Shown piece after piece: positions 9,089-17,507 of a DNA stretch of 64,000 nucleotides. The stretch's first letter is position 1, and every line of letters begins with the position of its first letter. A model generated the notes under the pieces. That model had not been told where the DNA came from. It saw only the letters and a program-made list of their open reading frames with translations, and did no database searches. Origin of the DNA: RAM1 sp041905405 (GTDB lineage Bacteria > Pseudomonadota > Gammaproteobacteria > Burkholderiales > Burkholderiaceae_C); assembly GCA_041905405.1 (NCBI GenBank), contig JAYRLC010000017.1:12191-76190 (forward strand), in the 5' to 3' direction. The translations under genes were made by a program, and so were the position numbers.

Positions 9089-9886
9089 TCAGTAAGTGCC
9101 GGGATAGGCACCACCGTCGGTCAGGATGTTCTGCCCGGTGATGTACCCCGCATGCACGCTGCACAGGAAGGCGCAGGCGGCGCCAAACTCCGCGGGCGTG
9201 CCGAAGCGTTGTGCCGGGATGTTCTTGCGCCGCGCATCCATGATGCTTTCCAGCGGCTGGCCGGTCTTCTTCGCGGCGCCTTCCATCGTGCCCTTCAGGC
9301 GGTCGGTATCGAACGCGCCGGGCAGCAGGTTGTTGATGGTGACGTTGGCCGACGCGAGCTTTGCGGTTCGTGCCGCGCCGGCCACAAAGCCCGTGAGCCC
9401 GCTGCGCGCGCCGTTGGACAGGCCCAGAATGTCGATCGGCGCCTTCACCGCGCTGGAGGTGATGTTCACGACGCGGCCAAAACCCCGCGCCGCCATGCCG
9501 TCCACCGTCGCCTTGATCAGCTCGATGGGCGTGAGCATGTTGGCGTCCACCGCCTTGATCCAGGCGTCGCGGTCCCAGTCACGGAAGTCGCCGGGCGGCG
9601 GGCCGCCTGCGTTGGTCACCACGATGTCGAAGTCGCGTCGCAGCGCGAACACCGCAGCACGGCCTTCTACCGTCGTAATGTCGGCCGCCAGGTACTGCAC
9701 CACCGCCGCGGCGGGCTTGCCCGGATCGGCCAGCAGTGCGTCGGCCGACGCCTTCAGCGCCTCGGCGCCGCGCGCGACCATGAGCACGTTCGCGCCTTCG
9801 CGCGACAACGCCTGCGCGCAACCCAGGCCCAGCCCCTTGCTCGCGCCGCACACCAGCGCCCATTTGCCCGCGATACCCAAATCCAT
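9089..9886 (-). CDS. Short-chain dehydrogenase/reductase family protein with altered active site
   Basis: A Rossmann-fold SDR protein of 265 residues, usually annotated as a 3-oxoacyl-ACP-reductase-like oxidoreductase. The cofactor motif G-A-S-K-G-L-G is at 14-20, N-A-G-G at about 92-95 and the catalytic-serine region S144-S145. Where the family has Y-x-x-x-K, this protein reads S157-N-G-A-R161, so both the catalytic tyrosine and the lysine are replaced. I chose the ATG at 9886 because a GGGGA site lies just upstream. It is transcribed away from the secreted-peptidase genes at 9927. Confidence 0.88.
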   Translation of the reverse strand: MDLGIAGKWALVCGASKGLGLGCAQALSREGANVLMVARGAEALKASADALLADPGKPAAAVVQYLAADITTVEGRAAVFALRRDFDIVVTNAGGPPPGDFRDWDRDAWIKAVDANMLTPIELIKATVDGMAARGFGRVVNITSSAVKAPIDILGLSNGARSGLTGFVAGAARTAKLASANVTINNLLPGAFDTDRLKGTMEGAAKKTGQPLESIMDARRKNIPAQRFGTPAEFGAACAFLCSVHAGYITGQNILTDGGAYPGTY

Positions 9887-9926
9887 AACAATCCCCGCTT
9901 CACGTTTCAAGACAAAGACGAGCCAG

Positions 9927-10319
9927 ATGATACGGGCACGGTTTTCTTCATGGCGGCATGCGGGCTATTGCCTCGCGGCTTGCGCGGCGCTGGCCGGCGG
10001 CCACGTCCAGGCCCAGTCATCGGGCAGCGGCAATGCCGTGACCGGCGTGCTGCGTGGCGTGACCAGCCTGTTCAACCGCGGCGCCGCGGGCACGCCGTCG
10101 ACGCTGCCGACCTCCACCATCGGCATCCGCGGCCTGGGCGCCGAGGACATCGCCAACGCCCAGCCCAACCCGGCCGCCGTGAGCCAGATGGAAGCGCTGC
10201 GGCTGGACGAGGCCCAGGCGCGCAGCTTCGCGGCGCAGGCGGCGCTCACACCCGTGGCCGTCGAGCCGCTGCCCGCGCCTGCCCGCGCCAGTGCCGGCAC
10301 CAGCGAGGCCGCGCCATGA
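9927..10319 (+). CDS. Small exported protein of unknown function, coupled to an M48 peptidase
   Basis: Not recognised as a named family. The 130-residue product starts with a basic stretch and a hydrophobic segment ending at about residue 29 (H-V-Q-A-Q), a likely signal peptide. The rest is low in predicted structure, with a G-I-R-G-L-G-A-E-D patch and an alanine/proline-rich tail. Its stop overlaps the start of the metallopeptidase gene by four bases (ATGA), so the two are probably made together, and it may be a partner or substrate of the peptidase. It is divergent from the SDR gene, 40 bases away. Confidence 0.78.
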   Translation: MIRARFSSWRHAGYCLAACAALAGGHVQAQSSGSGNAVTGVLRGVTSLFNRGAAGTPSTLPTSTIGIRGLGAEDIANAQPNPAAVSQMEALRLDEAQARSFAAQAALTPVAVEPLPAPARASAGTSEAAP

Positions 10320-11230
10320 AGGCCCGCCTGCCCATCCTGGTTGCGGCGTTCGCCGCCGCACTGTCATCGGCGCAGGCGCAAAGCCCCGACGCCACGCGCG
10401 CGCTGAACCTGCTCAACTCCTTCATCCGGCCGGCAACCCCGACGACTGCGCCGGCTGCCTTGCAGGCCGCGCCCGGCGCAGCCCGCTCGGGCGACCTGTT
10501 CCAGCTGATGCAACAGTCGCTGGACCAGATCGACGAGCCGCGCGAAATCGAGATCGGCCGGCAACTGGCCGCCGTGCTGCTGGGCAGCAAGCCGCTGTAC
10601 GCCGACCTCAAGGCGCAGCGCTACCTGAACCAGCTGGGCCGCTGGATCAGCCTGCAGTCCACCCGGCCGCAACTGCCCTGGAGCTTTGCCGTGCTGGACG
10701 ATGCCGGCTACAACGCGTTCGCGGCGCCGGGCGGCTATGTGTTCGTCACCCGCGGCCTGCTTGAGCGCGTAGGCAGCGAAGCGGAGCTCGCCGGCATCCT
10801 GGCGCACGAGATCGTCCACGTCACCGGCCGCCACCACCTGAAGGCGCTGCAGGCCAAGGCGCGCGCGGGCCTGCTGACGCAGGCCCTGGCCTCACAGCTG
10901 AACAGCAACGCGGGCGGTGCGCTGTCAGCGCAGCTGCTGGCCCTGGGCCGCAACCTGTACGCGAACGGCCTGGACCAGGGCGATGAATTCGAGGCTGACC
11001 GGGGCGGCGTGGCACTGGCCGCACGTGCGGGCTTTGATCCCTATGGCCTGGTGACGGCACTGCAGCAGTTGCGCACGGCGGCGCCGGACGACCCGCTGTT
11101 TGCCCTGTCGCTCAGCACGCACCCACCAGCCCAGCAGCGGCTGGACCAGCTGGCCCAGGCCATGGGCGAGCGGCTCGCGCCACTTGGCGGCAAGCCGTCC
11201 GTACCGCTGGCGCAGCGCCTGGCGCGCTGA
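10316..11230 (+). CDS. Secreted M48-family zinc metalloprotease
   Basis: Periplasmic peptidase of 304 residues. A signal peptide covers about residues 1-22 (cleavage after A-Q-A). The zinc site H-E-I-V-H is at 164-168 and the third ligand lies in the D-E-F-E-A-D segment near residue 223, typical of M48/BepA-like proteases that act in outer-membrane quality control. Unlike BepA it lacks a clear TPR domain. It starts with an ATG overlapping the stop of the small exported protein gene (ATGA). Confidence 0.9.
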   Translation: MKARLPILVAAFAAALSSAQAQSPDATRALNLLNSFIRPATPTTAPAALQAAPGAARSGDLFQLMQQSLDQIDEPREIEIGRQLAAVLLGSKPLYADLKAQRYLNQLGRWISLQSTRPQLPWSFAVLDDAGYNAFAAPGGYVFVTRGLLERVGSEAELAGILAHEIVHVTGRHHLKALQAKARAGLLTQALASQLNSNAGGALSAQLLALGRNLYANGLDQGDEFEADRGGVALAARAGFDPYGLVTALQQLRTAAPDDPLFALSLSTHPPAQQRLDQLAQAMGERLAPLGGKPSVPLAQRLAR

Positions 11231-11241
11231 GCAGCCCGCGC

Positions 11242-12156
11242 CTACCGGGCGCCGCGGGTAAAGATGTAGATGCCCGCGATCACCAGCGCCGTCCCCGCGG
11301 CCAGCCACACGGTGAAGTGCTCGTCCAGCAGCAGCACGCCCATGAGGATGGTGGACATCGGCCCCACCATGCCGGTCTGCGCGGCCAGCGACGGCCCGAT
11401 GCGCTCGATGGCCATCATCACCAGCAGAACCGGCACGGCCGTGCACAGCGTGGCATTGAGCACCGACAGCCACAGAACCTGCGGCGCCACGGCCAGCGCC
11501 GTGTCCAGCGGCCGCAGCACCGCAAACTGCGCGATGCAACACAGGCAGGCGACCGACGTGGCCAGCCCCACCAGCCGCATGGAGCCCAGGCGGCGCACCA
11601 GCTCGCCGCTGTAGACAAGATAGACCGCATAGGTCAGCGCACTGCACAGGATCAGCAACGCGCCCCAGGCCGCCATGCCGCCGCCCTGCAGATTCACCTC
11701 GTGGCCGAACACCAGCAGCACGCCCGCATAGCTCACGGCCATGCCGGCCAGTTGCCGGCCGGAGAAACGCCGGCCATACAGCCACCAGCCCAGCAGCAGC
11801 ACCAGCGTCGGGTTCAGGTACAGGATGAGCCGCTCCAGCGACGCGCTCACGTACTGCAGCCCCACGAAGTCCAGAAAGCTGGACAGGTAGTACCCCAGGA
11901 ACCCCAGCCCCGCCACGCCCAGCCAGTCCCGGCGCGTGAGCGGCGCACGCCCGCGGCTGGCCCACCAGGCCATGCACAGGAAGATGGGCAGCGCAAACAG
12001 CATGCGCAGCATGATCAGCGTGACCGCGTCCACGCCATGGCGGTAGGCCAGCTTGACGATGATCGCCTTGCCGCTGAAGGCGATGGCGCCCACAACGGCC
12101 AGCAGCAGACCCGTGGCCAGTCCTTTGGCGGCCGCCACCTCTGGCTGAACGCTCAA
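11242..12156 (-). CDS. EamA/DMT-family permease
   Basis: Predicted inner-membrane transporter of about 304 residues with ten hydrophobic segments in two EamA repeats. Recognisable features are G-A-I-A-F-S-G-K-A in the first segment, S-F-L-D-F-V-G-L-Q-Y in the first half and G-P-x-x-x-x-x-G at the end of the second. The start is uncertain: no ATG fits. TTG at 12156 overlaps the stop of the DUF3422 gene (TTGA), and a GTG lies about seven codons downstream. The substrate is unknown. Confidence 0.85.
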   Translation of the reverse strand: MSVQPEVAAAKGLATGLLLAVVGAIAFSGKAIIVKLAYRHGVDAVTLIMLRMLFALPIFLCMAWWASRGRAPLTRRDWLGVAGLGFLGYYLSSFLDFVGLQYVSASLERLILYLNPTLVLLLGWWLYGRRFSGRQLAGMAVSYAGVLLVFGHEVNLQGGGMAAWGALLILCSALTYAVYLVYSGELVRRLGSMRLVGLATSVACLCCIAQFAVLRPLDTALAVAPQVLWLSVLNATLCTAVPVLLVMMAIERIGPSLAAQTGMVGPMSTILMGVLLLDEHFTVWLAAGTALVIAGIYIFTRGAR

Positions 12157-13442
12157 TCGCGGAACACCCGACTGTGCAGGCGGCGCAAAGACCACCACAC
12201 ACCCAGAACCACAACAGGGATTGCACACGCCGCAGTGGTCTCCGCGCTGAATGGCCAACCCAGCGCCTGGGCGCCCTTGGCCAGGTAGTTGACCAGCCCC
12301 ACGATGTAGTATGTGATGGCGGCCACCGACAGGCCTTCGACCGTGGACTGCAGTTTCAGTTGCAGCCCCTGGCGGCGGTTCATGGCGCCCAGCAGGGCCT
12401 GGCTGCTTTGCTGCTGCTCGATCTCCACCCGCGTGCGCAGCAGGTTGCTGATGCGCGACACGCGTTGCGACAACGCGTCCTGGCGCCGGGCAGCCCACTG
12501 ACAGGTACTGCGCGCGGGCGACAGGCGCCGGTCCATGAACTCACCGATCGTCTGCAGGCCCGCGAGGCGCGATTCGGCAATATCGGCAATGCGCCTGTCC
12601 ACGAGCTCGAAGTAGGCGGCGCTGGCGGAGAAGCGCGAATGCGTGGAAGCGTATTCGCTCTCCACCTGCCCGGCCAGCTTGGTCAGCCGGTCCAGCAGTT
12701 GGGGCTCGTCGTCGCGCGTGGCGGTACGGATGGCGCCAGCCAGCGCGGCCAGCTCGCGCTCTGCATAGGCCAGCACGGCGGCGGCCTCGCGCGCCGCTGG
12801 CAGGCCCAGCAACGCAGCCATGCGGTAGGTGTCGATTTCCAGCAGCTGCTGCACCAGGCGGCCCAGGCGCCGGGGCGTCATGCTGCCAGCCAGCAGCACC
12901 ATGCGCGAATAGCCGTCGGCGTGCACCGCGAAATCGGTGTACACCTCACCATGACCGTCGGCCACGGTGGACGCAACCAGCGTGTCTTCATGCAGCACAT
13001 GCTTGACCAGTGAGACCGTGTCCAGGCTTTGCGTAGGCAGCACCCACAGGTGCAGGCGCGCCAGGCACTGTCCGGGCAGTCCGGCGGCCCACGTCTGGGG
13101 CAGCACCTCTGTGGCGGTGGCCGGCTCGCGCTCGCCAAAGCCCTCGGCGTCCATGGCGCGGGTGAATGTCCAGGAGACGAACTCGGTATGCAGTTCCCAG
13201 CGCAGCCGGAAAAGGCCCAGATCCATGCGCACATGGGTGGACGTGGCGTCCGGCAGAGGAAGGTGATGCTCGCGCAGCAGCGCGGCCACGTGGGCGCGGC
13301 TGGCCTCGCGCTCGGCCGCGTCGCAGACCATGACGGTGTGGGAGATCGCCAGAGGCGCGGCCATGGCCTCGGGCGGGCGGGCGTGGATTTCGTTGTGAAG
13401 CGCCATCCGCTGGGGATGGGTGCGCAGGTTGTCGGGGGTCAT
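12153..13442 (-). CDS. DUF3422-family membrane protein
   Basis: A 429-residue protein matching the DUF3422 family of proteobacteria, whose function is not known. It begins M-T-P-D-N with the family segment H-x-E-x-H-A-R-P-P. The middle is helical and acidic, with coiled-coil-like stretches at about 230-380. Two hydrophobic segments near the C-terminus (about 375-395 and 402-422) would anchor it in the inner membrane. An AGAGGA site lies six bases before the ATG at 13442, favouring it over an ATG 18 bases upstream. It overlaps the downstream EamA gene by four bases. Confidence 0.87.
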   Translation of the reverse strand: MTPDNLRTHPQRMALHNEIHARPPEAMAAPLAISHTVMVCDAAEREASRAHVAALLREHHLPLPDATSTHVRMDLGLFRLRWELHTEFVSWTFTRAMDAEGFGEREPATATEVLPQTWAAGLPGQCLARLHLWVLPTQSLDTVSLVKHVLHEDTLVASTVADGHGEVYTDFAVHADGYSRMVLLAGSMTPRRLGRLVQQLLEIDTYRMAALLGLPAAREAAAVLAYAERELAALAGAIRTATRDDEPQLLDRLTKLAGQVESEYASTHSRFSASAAYFELVDRRIADIAESRLAGLQTIGEFMDRRLSPARSTCQWAARRQDALSQRVSRISNLLRTRVEIEQQQSSQALLGAMNRRQGLQLKLQSTVEGLSVAAITYYIVGLVNYLAKGAQALGWPFSAETTAACAIPVVVLGVWWSLRRLHSRVFRD

Positions 13443-13483
13443 GCGGTCCTCTGGCGGCATTGTGCCAGCGGCCTGCAAAAGCA

Positions 13484-13505
13484 AACGGCGCCCGAAGGCG
13501 CCGTT
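13484..13505 (-). terminator. Intrinsic terminator of the tctBA operon
   Basis: Perfect nine-base arms (AACGGCGCC/GGCGCCGTT) around a four-base CGAA/TTCG loop, 20 bases beyond the tctA stop on the minus strand, followed by TGCTTTTGC. The UUCG-type tetraloop makes a very stable hairpin. Confidence 0.8.
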
Positions 13506-13525
13506 GTGCAGTGCGCGGGAGCGCG

Positions 13526-15037
13526 TCAGTCCTCGACGAAGGCTTCCTCGCGCTTGTTCTTCACGGCCGGCAGCAGCACGATGATGAGCAGCAGGGCCGC
13601 GGCAGCCAGCAGGCCGGCCGACAGCGGACGCGTGACGAACACGCTCCAGTCGCCGCGCGACAGCAGCAGCGCACGGCGCAGGTTCTCTTCCATCATCGGG
13701 CCCAGGATGAAGCCCAGCAGCAAAGGCGCAGGCTCCATGCCCAGCTTGATGAAGCCGTAGCCGATGATGCCGAACATCGCCACCATCCAGATGTCCCAGG
13801 TGTTGTTGTTCGTGGAGTACACGCCGATGGCGCAGAACAGCACGATGGCCGGGAACAGCCAGCGGTAGGGAATGGTCAGGAACTTGATCCAGATACCGAT
13901 CAGCGGCAGGTTCAGGATGATCAGCATCAGGTTGCCCAGCCACATGGACACGATCAGGCCCCAGAACAGCTGCGGGTTGCTGGTCATGACCTGCGGACCC
14001 GGCTGGATGTTGTGGATGGTCATCGCGCCCACCATCAGCGCCATCACGGCGTTGGGCGGGATGCCCAGCGTCAGCAGCGGGATGAAAGACGTCTGCGCAC
14101 CGGCGTTGTTGGCGGCTTCAGGCGCGGCCACGCCGCGGATGTTGCCCTTGCCGAACGGTACTTCGCCTGGCTTGAGCTTGGTCTTCTTTTCGATCGTGTA
14201 GGCCGCGAAGGCCGACAGCAGCGCGCCGCCGCCGGGCAGGATGCCCAGGGACGAGCCCAGGGCCGTGCCGCGCAGCACGGCGGGGATGATGTTCTTGAAG
14301 TCCGCCGCGGTCGGGAACAGGCCGTCGACCTTGGCGGCAAACACCTCACGCTCCTCTTCCGGCTTGGACAGGTTCATGATGATTTCGCCGTAGCCGAACA
14401 CGCCCATGGCGATCACGATGAAGCCGATGCCGTCGGTCAGCTCGGGGATGTCGAAGCTGAAGCGCGCCACGCCCGAGTTCACGTCGGTGCCCACCAGGCC
14501 CAGCAGCAGGCCCAGAACGATCATGCCCACGGCCTTGATCAGCGAGCCCGAGGCCAGCACCACCGCGCCGATCAGGCCCAACACCATCAGCGAGAAGTAT
14601 TCGGCCGGGCCGAACTTGAAGGCCAGCTCGGTCAGCGGCGGCGCGAACGCCGCCAGGATCAGCGTGCCCACGCAGCCGGCAAAGAACGAACCCAGGCCGG
14701 CCGCCGCCAGCGCCGGGCCCGCACGCCCCTGGCGCGCCATCTGGTAGCCGTCGATCACGGTCACCACCGACGACGATTCGCCGGGCAGGTTCACCAGAAT
14801 GGCGGTGGTGGAGCCACCGTACTGCGAGCCGTAGTAAATACCGGCCAGCATGATCAGCGCGGCCACCGGGGGCAGCGCGTAGGTCGCGGGCAGCAGCATG
14901 GCGATGGTTGCCACGGGGCCGATGCCCGGCAGCACGCCCACCAGCGTGCCCAGCAGGCAGCCGATGAAACAGTACAGCAGGTTCTGCAGCGTGAACGCCG
15001 CGGTGAAGCCAATGGAGAGGTTGTTGATCAGATCCAT
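13526..15037 (-). CDS. tctA: Tripartite tricarboxylate transporter, large permease subunit TctA
   Basis: Inner-membrane subunit of a TTT-family secondary transporter that takes up citrate or similar carboxylates with a periplasmic binding protein. The 503-residue length and about 11-12 membrane segments are typical. Signatures include G-V-L-P-G-I-G-P near residue 36, Y-G-G-S-T-T-A-I-L-V-N-L-P-G-E, and the second-half motif G-I-L-P-G-G-G-A. It is preceded by tctB with a ten-base gap. No TctC binding protein is encoded nearby. Confidence 0.95.
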   Translation of the reverse strand: MDLINNLSIGFTAAFTLQNLLYCFIGCLLGTLVGVLPGIGPVATIAMLLPATYALPPVAALIMLAGIYYGSQYGGSTTAILVNLPGESSSVVTVIDGYQMARQGRAGPALAAAGLGSFFAGCVGTLILAAFAPPLTELAFKFGPAEYFSLMVLGLIGAVVLASGSLIKAVGMIVLGLLLGLVGTDVNSGVARFSFDIPELTDGIGFIVIAMGVFGYGEIIMNLSKPEEEREVFAAKVDGLFPTAADFKNIIPAVLRGTALGSSLGILPGGGALLSAFAAYTIEKKTKLKPGEVPFGKGNIRGVAAPEAANNAGAQTSFIPLLTLGIPPNAVMALMVGAMTIHNIQPGPQVMTSNPQLFWGLIVSMWLGNLMLIILNLPLIGIWIKFLTIPYRWLFPAIVLFCAIGVYSTNNNTWDIWMVAMFGIIGYGFIKLGMEPAPLLLGFILGPMMEENLRRALLLSRGDWSVFVTRPLSAGLLAAAALLLIIVLLPAVKNKREEAFVED

Positions 15038-15047
15038 GATGTGCGCC

Positions 15048-15536
15048 TCAACCCGTGATGAAAGAAGGCCACACCGGGAACTGCAGCTTGAGCAGCCAGA
15101 CGAATGCCACGTAACTGAAAACGGCCAGGACGGTCGCGAGAATGGCGACTTCCTTGGCGCGGAACTTGTCACCAGCCATGCTGGCGATGAACGTCAGCGC
15201 ATAGATGGCGGCGATCAGGCCCATGGCCGGAATGCCGAAGCGCGGCAGGCCGCCCAGCAGCAGGCCGAATGCCAGGTTGGCGCCGATGATGAAGCACAGG
15301 GGCTTCCAGGCGATCTTGCCGACCGGCTGGCCGTCTTCGGTCTGCACGACCAGAGAACTGAAGATGACGATGGCGCCGATCACCGCCAGCAGGATCCCCA
15401 GCATCAGGGGGAAATAGCCCGGGCCCATGCGGGCACCCTCGCCCAGCGTGTAGTTGGTGGCGCCTATGGCAAAGGCCCCCCCTACTGCACAGTAAACGAC
15501 TCCTGAGAAGAAGTCCTTTTGGCTCTTGATTTTCAC
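15048..15536 (-). CDS. tctB: Tripartite tricarboxylate transporter, small permease subunit TctB
   Basis: A 162-residue membrane protein with four hydrophobic segments, the partner of TctA. The family segment G-x-G-x-x-x-P-G-Y-F-P is seen as G-A-R-M-G-P-G-Y-F-P at about 35-44. It starts with GTG at 15536 behind a GGAG site nine bases away. It is the first gene of the tctBA unit, so its promoter lies in 15537-15683. Confidence 0.92.
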   Translation of the reverse strand: MKIKSQKDFFSGVVYCAVGGAFAIGATNYTLGEGARMGPGYFPLMLGILLAVIGAIVIFSSLVVQTEDGQPVGKIAWKPLCFIIGANLAFGLLLGGLPRFGIPAMGLIAAIYALTFIASMAGDKFRAKEVAILATVLAVFSYVAFVWLLKLQFPVWPSFITG

Positions 15537-15683
15537 GTGTTTGTCTCCGCAAAAGTACTCGACCGGGCATTGTCTGGTCAGGCACCCGTCAGGTAGATGT
15601 GGATTTCACGTACACCACAGGCGCTGACCGCGCCCTGACCTGGCGCACGGATCAACACGGAAACTTCGGGAAAACCAGCCTGC

Positions 15684-17468
15684 TCAGTCGAGCGGCGGTG
15701 TGGCAGTGAGCACTTCCTCCAGGGTCGTCACCCCCTCGGCGACCCGCAGGGCGCCGGCCAGGCGCAGCGGCCGCATGCCGTCGGCGATGGCCTGCTTGCG
15801 CAGCGCGTCGATCGACGGCTCGCGCCCCACGCTGGCCTTGAAGCCTTCGGTCACGGTCAGCAGCTCATACAGGCCCATGCGGCCCATGAAGCCGGTCATG
15901 CGGCAGTCCACGCAGCCCACGGGCTTGTAGGGCCGGTAGCCGCCGTTAATCTTCCAGGGCTTGATGACCGCTTCCAGTTCGGTGCGCTCGGCAGCTTCGT
16001 CCAGCTGCCGGCATTGCTTGCACAGCGTGCGCACCAGCCGCTGGGCCAGCACGCCCAGCAGCGTGGCGTTGATCAGGTAGGCCGGCACGCCCAGCTCCAT
16101 CAGGCGCGTCACGGCCGACGGCGCGTCGTTGGTGTGCAGCGTGGAGAACACCAGGTGGCCGGTCAGCGCCGCCTGCACGGCCATCTCGGCCGTTTCCAGG
16201 TCGCGGATTTCGCCCACCATGATGATGTCCGGGTCCTGTCGCATCAGCGCCCGCAGGCCTTCGGCGAAATTGAAGTCCAGCTGCGGCTGCACCTGCGTCT
16301 GGTTGAAGGCCGGCTCGATCATTTCGATCGGGTCCTCCACCGTGCTGACGTTGACTTCCTCGGTCGCCACGCGCTTGAGCGTGGAATACAGCGTGGTGGT
16401 CTTGCCCGATCCCGTGGGCCCGGTCACCAGGATGATGCCGTAGGGCCGCTTGACCAGCGCCTCCCAGCGGCGGGCGTCGTGCTGCGCGAAGCCCAGCGCG
16501 TCCAGGTCCTTGACCGCGGTGTCGGGGTCGAAGATCCGCATCACCATCTTCTCGCCGAACGCCGTGGGCAGCGTGGACAGGCGCATTTCGATCTCTTCGC
16601 CGCGCGGGTTGCGGGTCTTGATGCGCCCGTCCAGCGGACGGCGCTTTTCGACCACGTCCATGCGGCCCAGCAGCTTGATGCGCGCGACCATGGCGTTCAT
16701 CACGCCCATGGGCATCTGGTAGACCGGGTGCAGCACGCCGTCGATGCGAAAGCGGATCACCCCCTGGTCGCGCCGCGGCTCCAGGTGGATGTCGCTCGCG
16801 CGCTGGTCGAACGCGTACTGCCACAGCCAGTCCACCACCTGCACCACGCCCTGGTCGTTGGCATCCAGCTGCTTGTTGGTCTTGCCCAGCTCCACGAGCT
16901 GCTCGAAGCTGGCCCCGGTGTTGCTGCCCGTTTTCTGCGCAGCCCGCACGGACTTGGCCAGCGCAAAGAACTCCGCCGTGTAGCGCAGGATGTCCTGCGG
17001 ATTGGCCAGTACGCGGCGCACGCCGCGGCGGGATTGCCGCTCGACCTCGTCGACCCAGTCGGTCATGAACGGTTCGGCCGTGGCCACCACCACCTCCTTG
17101 GCCGTGACCTGTACCGGCAGCACGCGGTGCCGCTCGGCGTAGCCCGCGCTCATGGCGTCGGCCACCTTGCCCACGTCCACCTTGAGCGGGTCGATGCGCA
17201 GGTAGTCCAGCCCGGCGCGGCCGGCCAGCCACTGGGTCAGCATCTCGATGTCCAGCGGCTTGCCGTCGCTTTGGCGCTGCATGGCCACGCTGGCCAGCCG
17301 CACCAGCGGGTGCTGGGCGCTTTGCGCCTGCGCGCAGCGGGCAATGGTGCGCTGCGCCTCGTCGGCCGTGATCACGGCGTCGGCGTGCAACCACTCCACC
17401 AGGCGCTGCAGATGGAGCGGGCCGCGATGCGCCGTCTTGGCCTGGGAAGCAGTATGGGCGGGGGACAT
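15684..17468 (-). CDS. GspE/PulE/PilB-type secretion ATPase
   Basis: Hexameric ATPase of the type II secretion / type IV pilus assembly family, 594 residues, cytoplasmic. An N-terminal GspE N-domain (about 70-170) is followed by the ATPase core: Walker A G-P-T-G-S-G-K-T-T at about 350-358, an Asp box, Walker B and a His box. A C-terminal four-cysteine zinc motif is present (C-x-x-C in L-C-K-Q-C and V-G-C-V-D-C). The ATG at 17468 was preferred over one nine codons upstream. No other pilus or secretion gene is in the window, so which machine it drives cannot be told. Confidence 0.92.
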   Translation of the reverse strand: MSPAHTASQAKTAHRGPLHLQRLVEWLHADAVITADEAQRTIARCAQAQSAQHPLVRLASVAMQRQSDGKPLDIEMLTQWLAGRAGLDYLRIDPLKVDVGKVADAMSAGYAERHRVLPVQVTAKEVVVATAEPFMTDWVDEVERQSRRGVRRVLANPQDILRYTAEFFALAKSVRAAQKTGSNTGASFEQLVELGKTNKQLDANDQGVVQVVDWLWQYAFDQRASDIHLEPRRDQGVIRFRIDGVLHPVYQMPMGVMNAMVARIKLLGRMDVVEKRRPLDGRIKTRNPRGEEIEMRLSTLPTAFGEKMVMRIFDPDTAVKDLDALGFAQHDARRWEALVKRPYGIILVTGPTGSGKTTTLYSTLKRVATEEVNVSTVEDPIEMIEPAFNQTQVQPQLDFNFAEGLRALMRQDPDIIMVGEIRDLETAEMAVQAALTGHLVFSTLHTNDAPSAVTRLMELGVPAYLINATLLGVLAQRLVRTLCKQCRQLDEAAERTELEAVIKPWKINGGYRPYKPVGCVDCRMTGFMGRMGLYELLTVTEGFKASVGREPSIDALRKQAIADGMRPLRLAGALRVAEGVTTLEEVLTATPPLD

Positions 17469-17507
17469 GGGCGGTATGGTATGCCAAGCCCCCAAGCCCG
17501 CCGCCGC

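Noticed and set aside
7988..11230. 1080-codon plus-strand open frame that would fuse several regions to the M48 peptidase
   Set aside because: Only its last 304 codons are a real protein, with signal peptide and coupled start at 10316. The rest is an alternative frame of the EamA gene and antisense to the SDR gene.
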